Of a DNA stretch of 64,000 nucleotides, positions 17,731 through 26,895 are shown one piece after another (positions within the stretch are counted from its first letter, which is position 1; each line of letters begins with the position of its first letter). The DNA comes from Flammeovirgaceae bacterium (GTDB taxonomy: Bacteria > Bacteroidota > Bacteroidia > Cytophagales > Cyclobacteriaceae). Under the pieces are notes generated by a model, which was not told where the DNA came from, searched no databases, and was given only the letters and a program-made list of their open reading frames with translations. Both the position numbers and the translations under genes were made by a program. Location of the stretch: NCBI GenBank assembly GCA_027487845.1, contig JAIYCV010000042.1, positions 496,001 to 560,000 of the forward strand, read 5' to 3'.

Positions 17731-18861
17731 TCAGGCTGAAATGTCGCGCACGATTGAACCGGCCTTGTGTTGTTGCTGAAACAATGCAGGCGTCATCCCC
17801 TTCAATTTTTTAAACGTGGAGAAAAAGGTAGACCGAGAGTTAAAGCCCACTTCGAAGCCAATGGCTTCGATTTTTGGATTGTCACCGGCCAACAATAGTT
17901 TGCAGGCTTCATTAATTCGATATTCATTAACATAACCAGTAAAACCTTTCCCAAAGTTATCATTTAGAACCTGCGAAAGTTGGTGCGGGGGTATCATTAG
18001 CTCGCTCGCTAGATCAGCCAGCTTTAAATCCGGATTTTTAAAAAGACCTTTCTCCAACATTACCTTTTCCAACCGACTTTGTATTACCGATGCTTCGCCC
18101 TCGCTTAATTTTTTACTTCCATACTTTGCAATATCAGACGACCAAAGCGGCAGGTTTTTTTTTCGATATAAGATGAAAACAACAATGAAATAGAGCATGA
18201 ACGAAAATGCAATTGAGCCAGTAATGTAAACAGCAGGCGAGCCAGTCAGCATAGTAGTCAAATACAGTGCAAAAATAATGGTGACGGCACCCCAGATAAT
18301 TAACAGCCATGTTTCTTTGGCCGTTGGCTTTTCTTTCTTTACCCGCGTTTTGCGAAAAACCTCTTTCAGTAAGACGCCCGAAAACAATATGCACGCGCCC
18401 CACTGTGCATAAATAATCTTGAAGTAATATACATTCCATATCTTAGCATACCGCGTATAAGGATAAACAAGCCCAGCGACAGCAATCGCGAACGCGCAGG
18501 AGATAAGTACCCACCACCAGTTTTTAGGAACTTTCTTGGGTGTCTCCAATTCTGCTTTGATAAAATATACCAAGGAAGGACCAATAAGAAAGCAAGCGGA
18601 CAATCCGATTTGCAAGTAGAGCTTAGGCAACGTTGGGATGAAATAAAGCCACACCGACTTGCCAATGCGTAAGCTTAATGTCAGCAGTAGCAAACCAAGA
18701 AAATAAACAGAGACACTCTTTTTGCCATTTATGAAAAGGTAGAGGCTAAGCAATAGGCCATTAAAGACCCCTAGCGCGCAAAAGAAGAAGAATATTTCTT
18801 TTTGAAGAGACATTGGTTGTAAAGCAAAGAACAAATTTACAGCATAACTCATAAGCCTCAT
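17731..18861 (-). CDS. AraC-family regulator with N-terminal 7TM domain
   Basis: The 376 residues have about seven hydrophobic helices (up to ~225) and a C-terminal AraC-type DNA-binding domain with two helix-turn-helix motifs, of which ACKLLLAGDNPKIEAIGFEV and GFNSRSTFFSTFKKLKGMTP are recognisable. It is a membrane-bound one-component regulator common in Bacteroidota. It is transcribed divergently from the MarR gene at 18982, with overlapping palindromes in between. A paralogue of exactly the same length lies at 43153. Confidence 0.9.
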   Translation of the reverse strand: MRLMSYAVNLFFALQPMSLQKEIFFFFCALGVFNGLLLSLYLFINGKKSVSVYFLGLLLLTLSLRIGKSVWLYFIPTLPKLYLQIGLSACFLIGPSLVYFIKAELETPKKVPKNWWWVLISCAFAIAVAGLVYPYTRYAKIWNVYYFKIIYAQWGACILFSGVLLKEVFRKTRVKKEKPTAKETWLLIIWGAVTIIFALYLTTMLTGSPAVYITGSIAFSFMLYFIVVFILYRKKNLPLWSSDIAKYGSKKLSEGEASVIQSRLEKVMLEKGLFKNPDLKLADLASELMIPPHQLSQVLNDNFGKGFTGYVNEYRINEACKLLLAGDNPKIEAIGFEVGFNSRSTFFSTFKKLKGMTPALFQQQHKAGSIVRDISA

Positions 18862-18898
18862 AATTCATTCGCATTCCTCTTGATTCTTCTCCACAAAA

Positions 18899-18913
18899 GT
18901 TAATTAACGTTAA
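18899..18913. promoter_or_regulatory. Overlapping palindromes, candidate operator
   Basis: GTTAATTAAC (18899-18908) and TTAACGTTAA (18904-18913) are both perfect palindromes and share five bases. They lie between the divergent AraC-type and MarR-type genes, where autoregulation by either protein would be expected. AT-rich palindromes are typical MarR sites. Binding is inference. Confidence 0.45.
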
Positions 18914-18942
18914 ATAAGGTTAAGGGCAAGTTAAAGTTCTTG

Positions 18943-18950
18943 TACTTTTG
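18943..18950 (+). promoter_or_regulatory. Putative -7 box for the MarR-hydrolase gene cluster
   Basis: TACTTTTG fits the Bacteroidota TAnnTTTG element and lies 31 bases before the MarR ATG. No good -33 TTTG is seen at the expected distance. Confidence 0.4.
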
Positions 18951-18981
18951 ATGACATATCAACTATAATTGCATCATCATT

Positions 18982-19416
18982 ATGGAAAAATTAGATCAGG
19001 TACTTTTTTTCACACTTGAAAAATCAATTAAAACGTATCGACAGTTTGCACAGCGTCAGATTGACAAGGCTGGCATTGATATTACCATCGACCAATGGTT
19101 GGTGCTTAAGTCAATACAAGATTGGCCAGATATTTCGCAGCACCAGATTGCCGAAAATGTTTTTAAAGATTTTGCCTCGGTAACGAGAATGATAGAACTA
19201 TTGGTAAAAAAGGAATATCTGCAAAGGGAGTTTCATAAAACGGATAGACGAAGATTTAATCTCATCATCACAAAGAAAGGACAAGCAGTTATTCAAAAGG
19301 TAATTCCTGTCATTACGGCCAATCGAAAGCAGGCATTAAAATCTTTGACTAAAGCCGAGATAGAAAACAACAAAGTATTTCTAAACCAAATAATAGAAAA
19401 CTGTAAGCCAGAGTAG
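18982..19416 (+). CDS. MarR-family transcriptional regulator
   Basis: A 144-residue winged-helix regulator. The fold is visible in ITIDQWLVLKSIQDWPDISQ (33-52), the recognition region QHQIAENVFKDFASVTRMIELL, and the wing FHKTDRRRFNLIITKKGQA with its usual DxRR motif (DRRRF). It starts a same-strand run of six genes, mostly exported hydrolases, and is 20 bases from the next ORF, so it may control them. The ligand is unknown. Confidence 0.93.
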   Translation: MEKLDQVLFFTLEKSIKTYRQFAQRQIDKAGIDITIDQWLVLKSIQDWPDISQHQIAENVFKDFASVTRMIELLVKKEYLQREFHKTDRRRFNLIITKKGQAVIQKVIPVITANRKQALKSLTKAEIENNKVFLNQIIENCKPE

Positions 19417-19436
19417 TTAACCTTTAAATTTTAAAT

Positions 19437-20279
19437 ATGAAGACAATTGCAGTTGTGTTGTTAGCGTCCATTTTATCGGCCACAGTTGGGCTTGCACAAA
19501 AGGGAACAACGGAGATTCCGTTTACCATGGATCGAAATTTGATTTTGATCAAAGCAAAAGTGAACGGCAAAAAGGAGTATAACTTTATTTATGATACTGG
19601 TACCACCGGTTTGGTCTTGAGTGAAACGCTTTTACAGGAAAATAAACTTAAGATAACCGGAAAGACTACCATCCAAAGTCCTAACAGCGTGGCACCCGAT
19701 CAGGTTAATACCCTGACCGTCTCTACGCTGAAGCTTAACAATTTTGAAATCAAAAATCTGGACGGTGTTGCTGTGCCTCCGCAACAAATCTTTTCACCGA
19801 ATGCTTCGGGCATCATCGGCCTCAGCGCTTTTACGGGAAATCTGGTGACAATTGACTTTAAGAATTCAAAGTTGATTTTAACAAAAGGAAAGTTAGACAT
19901 CAGCGATGAAAAAGTAGTAAAGGTGGATTTATCGAAAGTACCTGAAGGGTACGTTAAAGTAAACGGAGAGGAAATGTTAGCACATTTTGATTGTGGTGGC
20001 CCCGAGGCGATTTCCTTCCCGATGGAATGGAAATCAAAATTGAAACTAAAGTCAGAACCGGTTCTATTTGCCAAAGCAAGGACACCGGGTGGAGAAGTAG
20101 AAATCTATAAGAGTCAATTGGTAGGCACGATTTCGTTTGGATCCATAGAACTGAAAGACCCCAGCATAACCTTGGTGACTGGTGGATTTGGTGCCATCAA
20201 TTTTGGAAGCCCTTTCTTTCAAAAGTATGCAACTACCATTGATATGGTTAATCAGTTGATGCGTTTCGATTCGTTTTGA
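19437..20279 (+). CDS. Exported retropepsin-like aspartyl protease
   Basis: A 280-residue protein with a signal peptide (MKTIAVVLLASILSATVGLA). It has two pepsin-type half-sites: YDTGTTGLV with Asp53 and FDCGGPEAIS with Asp185. The first is a standard DTG. The second has Cys in place of Thr/Ser (DCG), so whether it is fully catalytic is unclear. The family (aspartyl-protease-like proteins of Bacteroidota) is mostly uncharacterised. The neighbours are serine hydrolases, which suggests a shared role in extracytoplasmic peptide or cell-wall metabolism. Confidence 0.8.
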   Translation: MKTIAVVLLASILSATVGLAQKGTTEIPFTMDRNLILIKAKVNGKKEYNFIYDTGTTGLVLSETLLQENKLKITGKTTIQSPNSVAPDQVNTLTVSTLKLNNFEIKNLDGVAVPPQQIFSPNASGIIGLSAFTGNLVTIDFKNSKLILTKGKLDISDEKVVKVDLSKVPEGYVKVNGEEMLAHFDCGGPEAISFPMEWKSKLKLKSEPVLFAKARTPGGEVEIYKSQLVGTISFGSIELKDPSITLVTGGFGAINFGSPFFQKYATTIDMVNQLMRFDSF

Positions 20280-20319
20280 TGGTTGCAGCAGTTTATTCAT
20301 ACACTAACAAACTCAAACA

Positions 20320-21357
20320 ATGAAGCAGTTACTTATTTGCACACTTTACCTTTTTATTTTTTCAGTTGCAGAGGCACAGCTAGAAAAAAAGATTGATAGT
20401 TTGATGACTAGTCAATTCACTACCGGAGAGTTTAGCGGCAGCGTATTGGTAACAAAAAACAATAAAGAGATTTACAACAAGCAATTTGGCTTTGCGGATC
20501 TGGAAACAAAAAAGGCAATTTCAAAAGATACTAAATTCAGTCTAGGTTCCATTCCTAAAATGATGACAGGCACCGTCATCCTAAAACTGGTGGAAGAAAA
20601 CAAACTAAAGTTGCATGAGCCAATCAAGACCTATTTGCCAGATTGGAAAGTGCCCAATGGTGATAGCATTACCATTCACCATTTGCTAACCCACAGCTCA
20701 GGATTGGGAGACTACATGAGTGCTGATGAATTTCAACAGCTTGCCGGTAAGCAAAGTACTATTGATAACCTGATGAAAATAATCGTGGCTCAGCCTCTAA
20801 GCTTTCGTAAGCCAGGCTCAAAATTTCGATATAACAATAGCGGGTTTGTAGTGATGGGAAAGATTATTGAGAAAATAGAGGGACAGCCATACTTCACTGT
20901 ACTAAACAACCGAATTTTCAAGCCAGCCGGAATGAAGAACACCACTCCGGTTATCGACCTCACCAACAAAACATTTGCAAAAGGCTATGTGAAGAAGGAC
21001 GGGACGTGGAAACCAGAACTAGAAATCATACCACCCTCCGCTGATGGCGGTCTATTTTCCACCACACAAGACCTCCTGTTGTTTGACAAAGCACTGTCGG
21101 AAGGAAAACTGATCAGCAAAGCCATGTTGGAGACCATGCGCACAAAACAAAATGGTTCGTCTGGTTATGCTACGATTATCACACCCATCAATAACGGAGT
21201 TGGGTACGGGCATAACGGTGGCCTACCCGGATATCAGGCCGGCTATCGTCATTATTATGTAGGCAAAGATGAGTACACCGCTATCGTATTTTCCAACCGC
21301 GACTTTAAAGCGATTCCCATTTTAAAGGAAATTCAAAATTTAATCAGTAAACAATAA
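20320..21357 (+). CDS. Beta-lactamase-fold serine hydrolase (class C/PBP4-like)
   Basis: A 345-residue exported enzyme. The catalytic motifs are S77-IPK in LGSIPKMM (SxxK), YNN in FRYNNSGF (YxN), and HNG in GYGHNGGLPG (KTG equivalent). HHLLTHSSGLGDYM is another typical stretch. Members include beta-lactamases, D-aminopeptidases and esterases, and sequence alone does not choose among them. It follows the aspartyl protease gene by about 40 bases. Confidence 0.9.
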   Translation: MKQLLICTLYLFIFSVAEAQLEKKIDSLMTSQFTTGEFSGSVLVTKNNKEIYNKQFGFADLETKKAISKDTKFSLGSIPKMMTGTVILKLVEENKLKLHEPIKTYLPDWKVPNGDSITIHHLLTHSSGLGDYMSADEFQQLAGKQSTIDNLMKIIVAQPLSFRKPGSKFRYNNSGFVVMGKIIEKIEGQPYFTVLNNRIFKPAGMKNTTPVIDLTNKTFAKGYVKKDGTWKPELEIIPPSADGGLFSTTQDLLLFDKALSEGKLISKAMLETMRTKQNGSSGYATIITPINNGVGYGHNGGLPGYQAGYRHYYVGKDEYTAIVFSNRDFKAIPILKEIQNLISKQ

Positions 21358-21386
21358 TTCAAATAAAAACCACAATTTAAAATTCT

Positions 21387-21854
21387 ATGAAAAAAGTAGT
21401 AACCATTGCCGTGTTTAGTCTATTCGTTGTATTGGCTGCCAAAGCACAAGACAAAAAAACAGTTATTGAAAATCGCTGCAAAGAATTGGTTCGTGTACTT
21501 AACCTGAGTGAAAAAGACCAGTGGAGAAAATTCATAAAGGAAAATTACACCGAGGCATGGATTAACAAAAAAATGCGCCTTCAGGTTCAGGGCGGCCCGG
21601 ATGGAGGAGCCCCCGCAAATAACAGTAATGAAACGACTGAGTTAGAGAGCAAAGTAGGGCTTTTTCAGCGCTTTCATGACGATTTGGGAAAAGGCACCAT
21701 CACCAATATCAAAATAGATGGTGACAATGCAGATGTGCAGGTAAAAGGCGAGACCGGACTAGACTTATCATTTGCCTTGAAGTTTACACCTGCTGCGCCC
21801 CACTTAATAGATGGATTAGGGGTGCAGGCGATGATGGGTGGGCCGAAAAATTAG
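21387..21854 (+). CDS. Exported protein of unknown function
   Basis: 155 residues with a signal peptide (MKKVVTIAVFSLFVVLAAKA). The mature part is mixed alpha/beta with a charged helical first half and a C-terminal region (IKIDGDNADVQVKGETGLDL) that resembles the strand pattern of NTF2-like proteins, but I do not recognise the family. The spacing (29 bases from the upstream gene) suggests co-transcription with the beta-lactamase-fold enzyme. Confidence 0.7.
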   Translation: MKKVVTIAVFSLFVVLAAKAQDKKTVIENRCKELVRVLNLSEKDQWRKFIKENYTEAWINKKMRLQVQGGPDGGAPANNSNETTELESKVGLFQRFHDDLGKGTITNIKIDGDNADVQVKGETGLDLSFALKFTPAAPHLIDGLGVQAMMGGPKN

Positions 21855-21955
21855 TGTTTCGAAAGCGAGCAAATAAATTCAAAAACGAACAGTCATCGTT
21901 GAAATTTTGATGGAATTCTATCGGCAAGGTTATTGCTAAATGACCATTATTTTCT

Positions 21956-23053
21956 ATGAAACTATTTTTTACACTAGCTTTTTTGATTTGTTTTGGGCCC
22001 ACAGTTTATTCTCAGACCATTAGTAAAACCGAACAGCTTTTTGAAAAGTTTTGGAAAGAGTTTGATGAGAACTATGCACTCTTTGAAGTAAAGGGAATTG
22101 ATTGGCAAGAAATCTACACCACCTATCGTAAGCAGGTTAATGCAAAGACCTCCGACCAAGAGTTGATAGCTGTGTTTAAACAGATGCTTGACCCTCTGAA
22201 AGATGGGCACATCAATATTTTTCAAAAAGACAAACGCCTGTACAAGGGTGAAAGCAAGAACAACTCTTTCCGAACGGAATTTCAAGGCGTTGAGAAAGAA
22301 TTTTGGCTGAATGTAAATGCGCTGTTGCAACAGCAGGGCTTTGGAGCGCCTCAGCCAAAAGGCGCATTAGTAGATGGCAGCTTCACCAAAGCGGTGCCAC
22401 CCATGTATGTATCTCGCGCTAATGAAATCGGCTACATTCGCTTTACGCGATTTTTTAATCAACTAAAAGGCGTGATGGGATCCGACAAAGATGAACTGGC
22501 AGACCAGAAAGAACTAGCAAAGCTTGTAGATGAAACACTCAGCGAATACAGTACATGTAGAAGTCTTATCATCGATTTGCGGGATAATGGTGGAGGACAC
22601 AGCGGGTATGAACTAGCAGGAAGATTTATTAGCGATTCAGCCCTGGTGAATTATAAGAGCATTCGTAGCAATGGAAAATTTTCTGCGTTGAAAGAATACC
22701 GGGTGAAGCCATCTAGCAGTGTTCACTTTATAAAGCCGATAGTAATTTTGACGAGCGACCGCACCGCTAGCGCAGCAGAAGACTTTACCCTGTCACTTAG
22801 CAAGTTTCCAAACGTAACCATTGTAGGCACGGCTACCAAAGGAATGTTTTCGGATACGTATTCATTCGAGTTGCCTAACAAAATGGAAGTATCTCTGTCT
22901 AATCAGCTTTACTATGATGCCAATAAAATCATTTTGGAGGATAAAGGAGTAGCACCAACGGTAGAAATAAGAAACACCAGAAAAGACATAGAGGCAAAAA
23001 CAGACGCAGTGCTGATGAAAGCTTTTGAGGAATTGAAATCAAAAAGCAATTAA
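21956..23053 (+). CDS. S41-family (tail-specific) peptidase
   Basis: A 365-residue exported serine peptidase of the C-terminal-processing type. The signal is MKLFFTLAFLICFGPTVYS. The substrate-groove motif LIIDLRDNGGGHSGYEL is followed by the nucleophile region ILTSDRTASAAEDFTLSL (Ser in TAS), with Lys downstream in GTATKGMFSD. No PDZ domain is evident, as in the short tricorn-like S41 members of Bacteroidota. It belongs to the run of exported hydrolases. Confidence 0.88.
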   Translation: MKLFFTLAFLICFGPTVYSQTISKTEQLFEKFWKEFDENYALFEVKGIDWQEIYTTYRKQVNAKTSDQELIAVFKQMLDPLKDGHINIFQKDKRLYKGESKNNSFRTEFQGVEKEFWLNVNALLQQQGFGAPQPKGALVDGSFTKAVPPMYVSRANEIGYIRFTRFFNQLKGVMGSDKDELADQKELAKLVDETLSEYSTCRSLIIDLRDNGGGHSGYELAGRFISDSALVNYKSIRSNGKFSALKEYRVKPSSSVHFIKPIVILTSDRTASAAEDFTLSLSKFPNVTIVGTATKGMFSDTYSFELPNKMEVSLSNQLYYDANKIILEDKGVAPTVEIRNTRKDIEAKTDAVLMKAFEELKSKSN

Positions 23054-23094
23054 TACTTTAAATTGACATAGCCCCTCACTAAACACAAAGTAAC

Positions 23095-24156
23095 GTGATA
23101 CAATTCTTTAAGATTTTATCTTTTGCTTTCTTTCCATTTCTAATCAGTAATAATTGCAATGGCCAACAAAAGAGAGACTATCAAATCAAAATTGATAGTC
23201 TACTACAAACCACAAGCCCCAGAAGTTTTAATGGCATTGTCTGGATCACAAAAAAGGATGAAACAAAGTATCTAAAGACTTATGGCTATTCAAATTTTGA
23301 AACAAAAACACCTTTTACGTTAAAGGACAATTTCAGAATTCAATCCCTGACCAAGCAAATTACCGCAGCCATAGTTTTAAGAGAGGTTGAAAAAGGCACA
23401 ATAGACCTTCATGTTCCCATCAGGAAATACTTGCCTGATTTCAAACAGACGTGGGCCGATACTGTCACGGTTCACCATCTGCTTAACAATACTGCAGGAA
23501 TTGTTGATAGTACCAAGCCATTGTCTTTCAGACCCGGAACTGATTATTATTACAGCAACCCGAGCTATGGCCTTTTGAGACCAATTATTGAAAAAGTTAC
23601 AGGCAAAACATTTATAGAAGTAGCCAATAGTCTTTTCAGAGAATTGGAAATGCCCAATAGCTATTGTTACGAAATAAATAAACCAAATGCCGGGCTTATT
23701 AATGGGTATTGGGTTTCGAAGGATTCAGTCAAATTGTTTGATTTCAAAAGTCTCAACTACACACCTGAAACCTGGGCAAACTTTATTCCAGCAGGTGGCA
23801 TGATTTCTAATGCCATTGATTTAAACACTTGGGATAAAAAACTTCATCATGGAAAAATACTAAAACCAGAAACGTATAATTTAATGACCCATTACGAAAT
23901 CACTGCCCAGCACGACTCTTTTGGGAAAGACAAAGTTGGCTATGGTTATGGACTTAGAATAAGCGATAAAAGCCCTGTTAAATATTTAGGACACAGCGGC
24001 AAAGGACTAGGCTTTCTTTCACTTAAATTTTACATTCCTGAAAAAGATATTGATGTTATTGTTTTACAAAATCACTATGACGTAGATAGCAAACTCCATT
24101 ACTACTACGAATCGAAAATAAGAGAAATCGTAATAAACAGTAGCCTTGTAAAGTAG
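23095..24156 (+). CDS. Second beta-lactamase-fold serine hydrolase
   Basis: 353 residues, GTG start. The motifs are S84-LTK in RIQSLTKQIT, YSN in YYYSNPSYGL, and HSG in YLGHSGKGLGF. The N-terminus has a hydrophobic export signal with a possible lipobox Cys (ISNNCNGQQ). It is only moderately similar to the hydrolase at 20320, so it is a diverged paralogue rather than a recent duplicate. It ends the plus-strand run and converges on the SRPBCC gene. Confidence 0.88.
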   Translation: MIQFFKILSFAFFPFLISNNCNGQQKRDYQIKIDSLLQTTSPRSFNGIVWITKKDETKYLKTYGYSNFETKTPFTLKDNFRIQSLTKQITAAIVLREVEKGTIDLHVPIRKYLPDFKQTWADTVTVHHLLNNTAGIVDSTKPLSFRPGTDYYYSNPSYGLLRPIIEKVTGKTFIEVANSLFRELEMPNSYCYEINKPNAGLINGYWVSKDSVKLFDFKSLNYTPETWANFIPAGGMISNAIDLNTWDKKLHHGKILKPETYNLMTHYEITAQHDSFGKDKVGYGYGLRISDKSPVKYLGHSGKGLGFLSLKFYIPEKDIDVIVLQNHYDVDSKLHYYYESKIREIVINSSLVK

Positions 24157-24169
24157 CACTGGGCATCAT

Positions 24170-24649
24170 CTACTTCAAAAGCCATCGAAGAAATTTTACC
24201 CAAGCACTCCAACGTGTGGTTTTCTTTTGCGATAAAAAATGATTTTCTGTTTTGTCAAAAGCATCTTCGATCAGCGCATCGTGTAGCCACCGGATTGCCA
24301 ACGGCCACGTTAGCAAAGCGAATCCGGAAGTATGCATGTCAAGGATGTGTCTGATTTCAGTTGTGTGAGTATCCAATGCGACAATGTCAAAACGATGAAA
24401 ACCATGAAAGCCAAGAGGCTTCGAAAATCGAAACTGAATAAACTCTCCAGATGAGTACGCTTCTACTGTGTAACGAATCGGCCCGTGCCCTCCTTTAGAA
24501 CCCACCGTTAGCCCATTATCTAACTTCATAGCTGGCCATTTGTCGTTAGCTAACATCAAATCATTTTTAGAAGCCAACGTATTGAATAAATCCACTACAG
24601 CCGATTTGGGTTGATGAATGATACGCTGGTGGATATTGATAACTTTCAT
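24170..24649 (-). CDS. SRPBCC-fold protein
   Basis: A 159-residue protein with the START/SRPBCC (polyketide cyclase-like) pattern: an N-terminal strand INIHQRIIHQPKSAVVDLFN, central strands (GPIRYTVEAYSSGEFIQFRF), and a long C-terminal helix (LTWPLAIRWLHDALIEDAFD). Such proteins bind hydrophobic ligands. It lies 10 bases downstream of a haem-b-like membrane protein gene and is probably in one operon with it and the gene at 25274. Confidence 0.7.
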   Translation of the reverse strand: MKVINIHQRIIHQPKSAVVDLFNTLASKNDLMLANDKWPAMKLDNGLTVGSKGGHGPIRYTVEAYSSGEFIQFRFSKPLGFHGFHRFDIVALDTHTTEIRHILDMHTSGFALLTWPLAIRWLHDALIEDAFDKTENHFLSQKKTTRWSAWVKFLRWLLK

Positions 24650-24659
24650 AAGCGGAACT

Positions 24660-25277
24660 TCAATAAAGTCTGTATTCTTCAGGTATTGTGGCCCCCATAA
24701 ATCCGTTGGTCATTCCATAAAGAATGAGTAACATAACCAATGCCCCCAAAATCAAAATAGCTTTAGATTGCCCATTCACCGATACTCCCCACATAGCGTT
24801 TTTCATTTTACAATGATGGATAGCTGCGATATGACCGAAAAAGGAAAGAATAGCAAGACTATAGTAAGGAATAAAAAACAAGTTGGCGGGAAAAGAATTT
24901 AAACCTGCAGCACCAAAGTAAAAATTTGTGTCAACGTGAAGGATAAACCTTCCAGCAAGAACCGCGCTTACGTGAATAACCAAAAACACAGCCAGATACA
25001 AACCAGAGAAGACGTGTAGCTTTTCAAATCCAATTTTTGTGGTTTTTCTTTTCGATAAAAAGAGCCGTATGCCGGAATACATCTGCATCAGCACAGCCGC
25101 TAAAAGTAAAAATTCAATGATGGGTGCGCGATAGAAGTGACGTAATGCATTCATCCATTCAATATGCCTATCCACACTGGCTATACTCGCTAAATGATTA
25201 GCCAAATGAAGACCAATGAAAATGGTAAGCGCTATGCCACTGGCAAAATGAATTTTACGAATTCGTATTTCTTTCAT
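24660..25277 (-). CDS. Cytochrome b561/succinate-dehydrogenase-anchor-like membrane protein
   Basis: About 205 residues with five hydrophobic helices. Histidines at membrane positions (FIGLHLANHLA, VIHVSAVLAG, FFGHIAAIHH) suggest haem b binding. The ATG at 25277 is preferred over an upstream start because it overlaps the previous gene's TGA as ATGA, a usual translational coupling. The family is not certain; it resembles the b-type anchors of quinone-linked enzymes. Confidence 0.65.
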   Translation of the reverse strand: MKEIRIRKIHFASGIALTIFIGLHLANHLASIASVDRHIEWMNALRHFYRAPIIEFLLLAAVLMQMYSGIRLFLSKRKTTKIGFEKLHVFSGLYLAVFLVIHVSAVLAGRFILHVDTNFYFGAAGLNSFPANLFFIPYYSLAILSFFGHIAAIHHCKMKNAMWGVSVNGQSKAILILGALVMLLILYGMTNGFMGATIPEEYRLY

Positions 25278-25663
25278 TCTCTTCCCCAATAGATCAAACC
25301 TGCAATGGCAAACAAAAGCAACCATTGCCCTAATTTAAAAAAGCTATTTTTAAAATTTTTAGAGATGATAAGCGTTAATAAGAACGCTAATCCATAAGCA
25401 AAGAAGTAGGTAGACAGCAAGGTCAGGATGAGCGATTTCTCTTTTACGTATTCTGTAAAGTTGATGAGTGTTAGCCCGATAAAAGCCAATAAAAAATCAG
25501 CAGATACGATATGAAAAGCACCTCGACCCATTGTCCATTTTTCCCGATGGTCAGTACTTCCATCTACGGGTTCAAGTATTTTGTATTCTTTGTCGCCCCA
25601 AAAAGTGTGCGCGATAAACGTAAGTAGCACCAACGCGTTTGCTGCCAATAAAGCCACATTCAT
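25274..25663 (-). CDS. Small four-helix membrane protein
   Basis: 129 residues with four hydrophobic segments (first MNVALLAANALVLLTFIAHTF) and polar loops (EYKILEPVDGSTDHREKW). I do not recognise a functional family. It overlaps the next gene by 4 bases (ATGA), so the two proteins are probably partners. A Crp-type regulator gene lies 48 bases upstream on the same strand. Confidence 0.7.
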   Translation of the reverse strand: MNVALLAANALVLLTFIAHTFWGDKEYKILEPVDGSTDHREKWTMGRGAFHIVSADFLLAFIGLTLINFTEYVKEKSLILTLLSTYFFAYGLAFLLTLIISKNFKNSFFKLGQWLLLFAIAGLIYWGRE

Positions 25664-25711
25664 AAGTTATTTTTTCGAAAGATGAGGCAAAATTTAGCAA
25701 CGTCACTTGAT

Positions 25712-26311
25712 TTAAATCAAATTCGATTTTCTGGGTTGCCGAGCACGGCTAAGGGTTTCTAGTGTTATACCCAAGTAAGAAGCGATGTGGCCGAGAGGAA
25801 CACGTTGCGTGATATCAGGCCGCAATTTTGTTAAACTTTCATACCTCTGTTGAGCTGATTCAAACTGGAGTGAGACAACGCGTTGTTGCAACTGCAACAT
25901 GGTTTGAGTAACGGCCAGTCGGCCGAACCGGTCGAAATCGTGATAGGTGTCGCACAAATAGTTTACGTCCTGGCGATTGATGATTAGTAGCGTGGTGGGT
26001 TCTATGGTTTCAATATAATGGGGACTGGGAATATTAAGAAAGTAACTGTTGATGGCACAGATAAAATCATTTTCGAATCCAAACCAATCGGTGACGTTCT
26101 TACCATCCTTTAAATAATATGCGCGCACGCAGCCCGCATAGATGAAAAACAGCTTGTCAGAAAATTCGCCTTCTTTCACTAACGTGGTGTTTGCCGGTTG
26201 CGATTCGAGCCGTAGTCGCTGCGCAAAGTCCTTTTTACAATCATCTGACAAAGCCGACAGTTTAGAATCAATAAAATCAATGGAGGCCTTTATGATGGAA
26301 TCTGCATTCAT
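25712..26311 (-). CDS. Crp/Fnr-family transcriptional regulator
   Basis: 199 residues. The N-terminal cyclic-nucleotide-binding-like jelly roll is visible (TTLVKEGEFSDKLFFIYAGC at about 39-58) and the C-terminal helix-turn-helix is PLGHIASYLGITLETLSRARQ, near 176-196. The typical PGE/RxS phosphate-binding motif for cAMP is not conserved, so the signal is unknown. It lies directly upstream of the three-gene membrane operon on the same strand. Confidence 0.9.
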   Translation of the reverse strand: MNADSIIKASIDFIDSKLSALSDDCKKDFAQRLRLESQPANTTLVKEGEFSDKLFFIYAGCVRAYYLKDGKNVTDWFGFENDFICAINSYFLNIPSPHYIETIEPTTLLIINRQDVNYLCDTYHDFDRFGRLAVTQTMLQLQQRVVSLQFESAQQRYESLTKLRPDITQRVPLGHIASYLGITLETLSRARQPRKSNLI

Positions 26312-26458
26312 TTAGCGAAGATACTACCAGAAAGTTTAGGTCTTCTTCGTATAAAGCATTTTTTCAAGTCCGTGTCTTGTTGCTCAAATAAAATCACTCG
26401 CACACACAAATTTTTTTTGCTACCTTTCTTTCATCCTAAATCAAAACTTCAAATTCAT

Positions 26459-26875
26459 ATGGACGCAAAGAAAAGAATGATGGCAACCCTGGCTGGGTTC
26501 ATTGTGTACTTCATGCTCGGTTTTTTATTGTATGGTATTCTACTCTCCGATTTTATGGGCGCCAACACGGGCTCGGCCACGGGTGTGATGCGCACCGATG
26601 ACGAAATGCAATGGTGGGCGCTGATTGTCGGTAATGTGATGCAGGCTTACCTGCTGGTGTACATCTTCGGCAACTGGGCCAATATCACCACGTTTGGGGG
26701 CGGCTTAAAAGCAGGTGCTATCGTTGGTTTTATTATGTCACTTGGTTTCGGCCTGAACATGTATGGCACTACCAACATTTCTAACCTAACGGCCACACTC
26801 GTTGACCCAATTGTGATGACCGTGATGATGGGTGCAACGGGAGGCGCAATCGGCTGGGTACTTGGGAGGAAGTGA
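26459..26875 (+). CDS. Small membrane protein, DUF1761-like
   Basis: 138 residues from the ATG at 26459; a longer open frame exists upstream but its extra residues lack a membrane-protein pattern. Four hydrophobic helices: ATLAGFIVYFMLGFLLYGIL, WALIVGNVMQAYLLVYIFG, LKAGAIVGFIMSLGFGLNMY and IVMTVMMGATGGAIGWVLG. The layout resembles DUF1761 proteins; no function is known. A diverged 3' remnant of a second copy is at 15794-16014. Confidence 0.75.
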   Translation: MDAKKRMMATLAGFIVYFMLGFLLYGILLSDFMGANTGSATGVMRTDDEMQWWALIVGNVMQAYLLVYIFGNWANITTFGGGLKAGAIVGFIMSLGFGLNMYGTTNISNLTATLVDPIVMTVMMGATGGAIGWVLGRK

Positions 26876-26895
26876 GGCATTCGGGTTTCCTCCAC

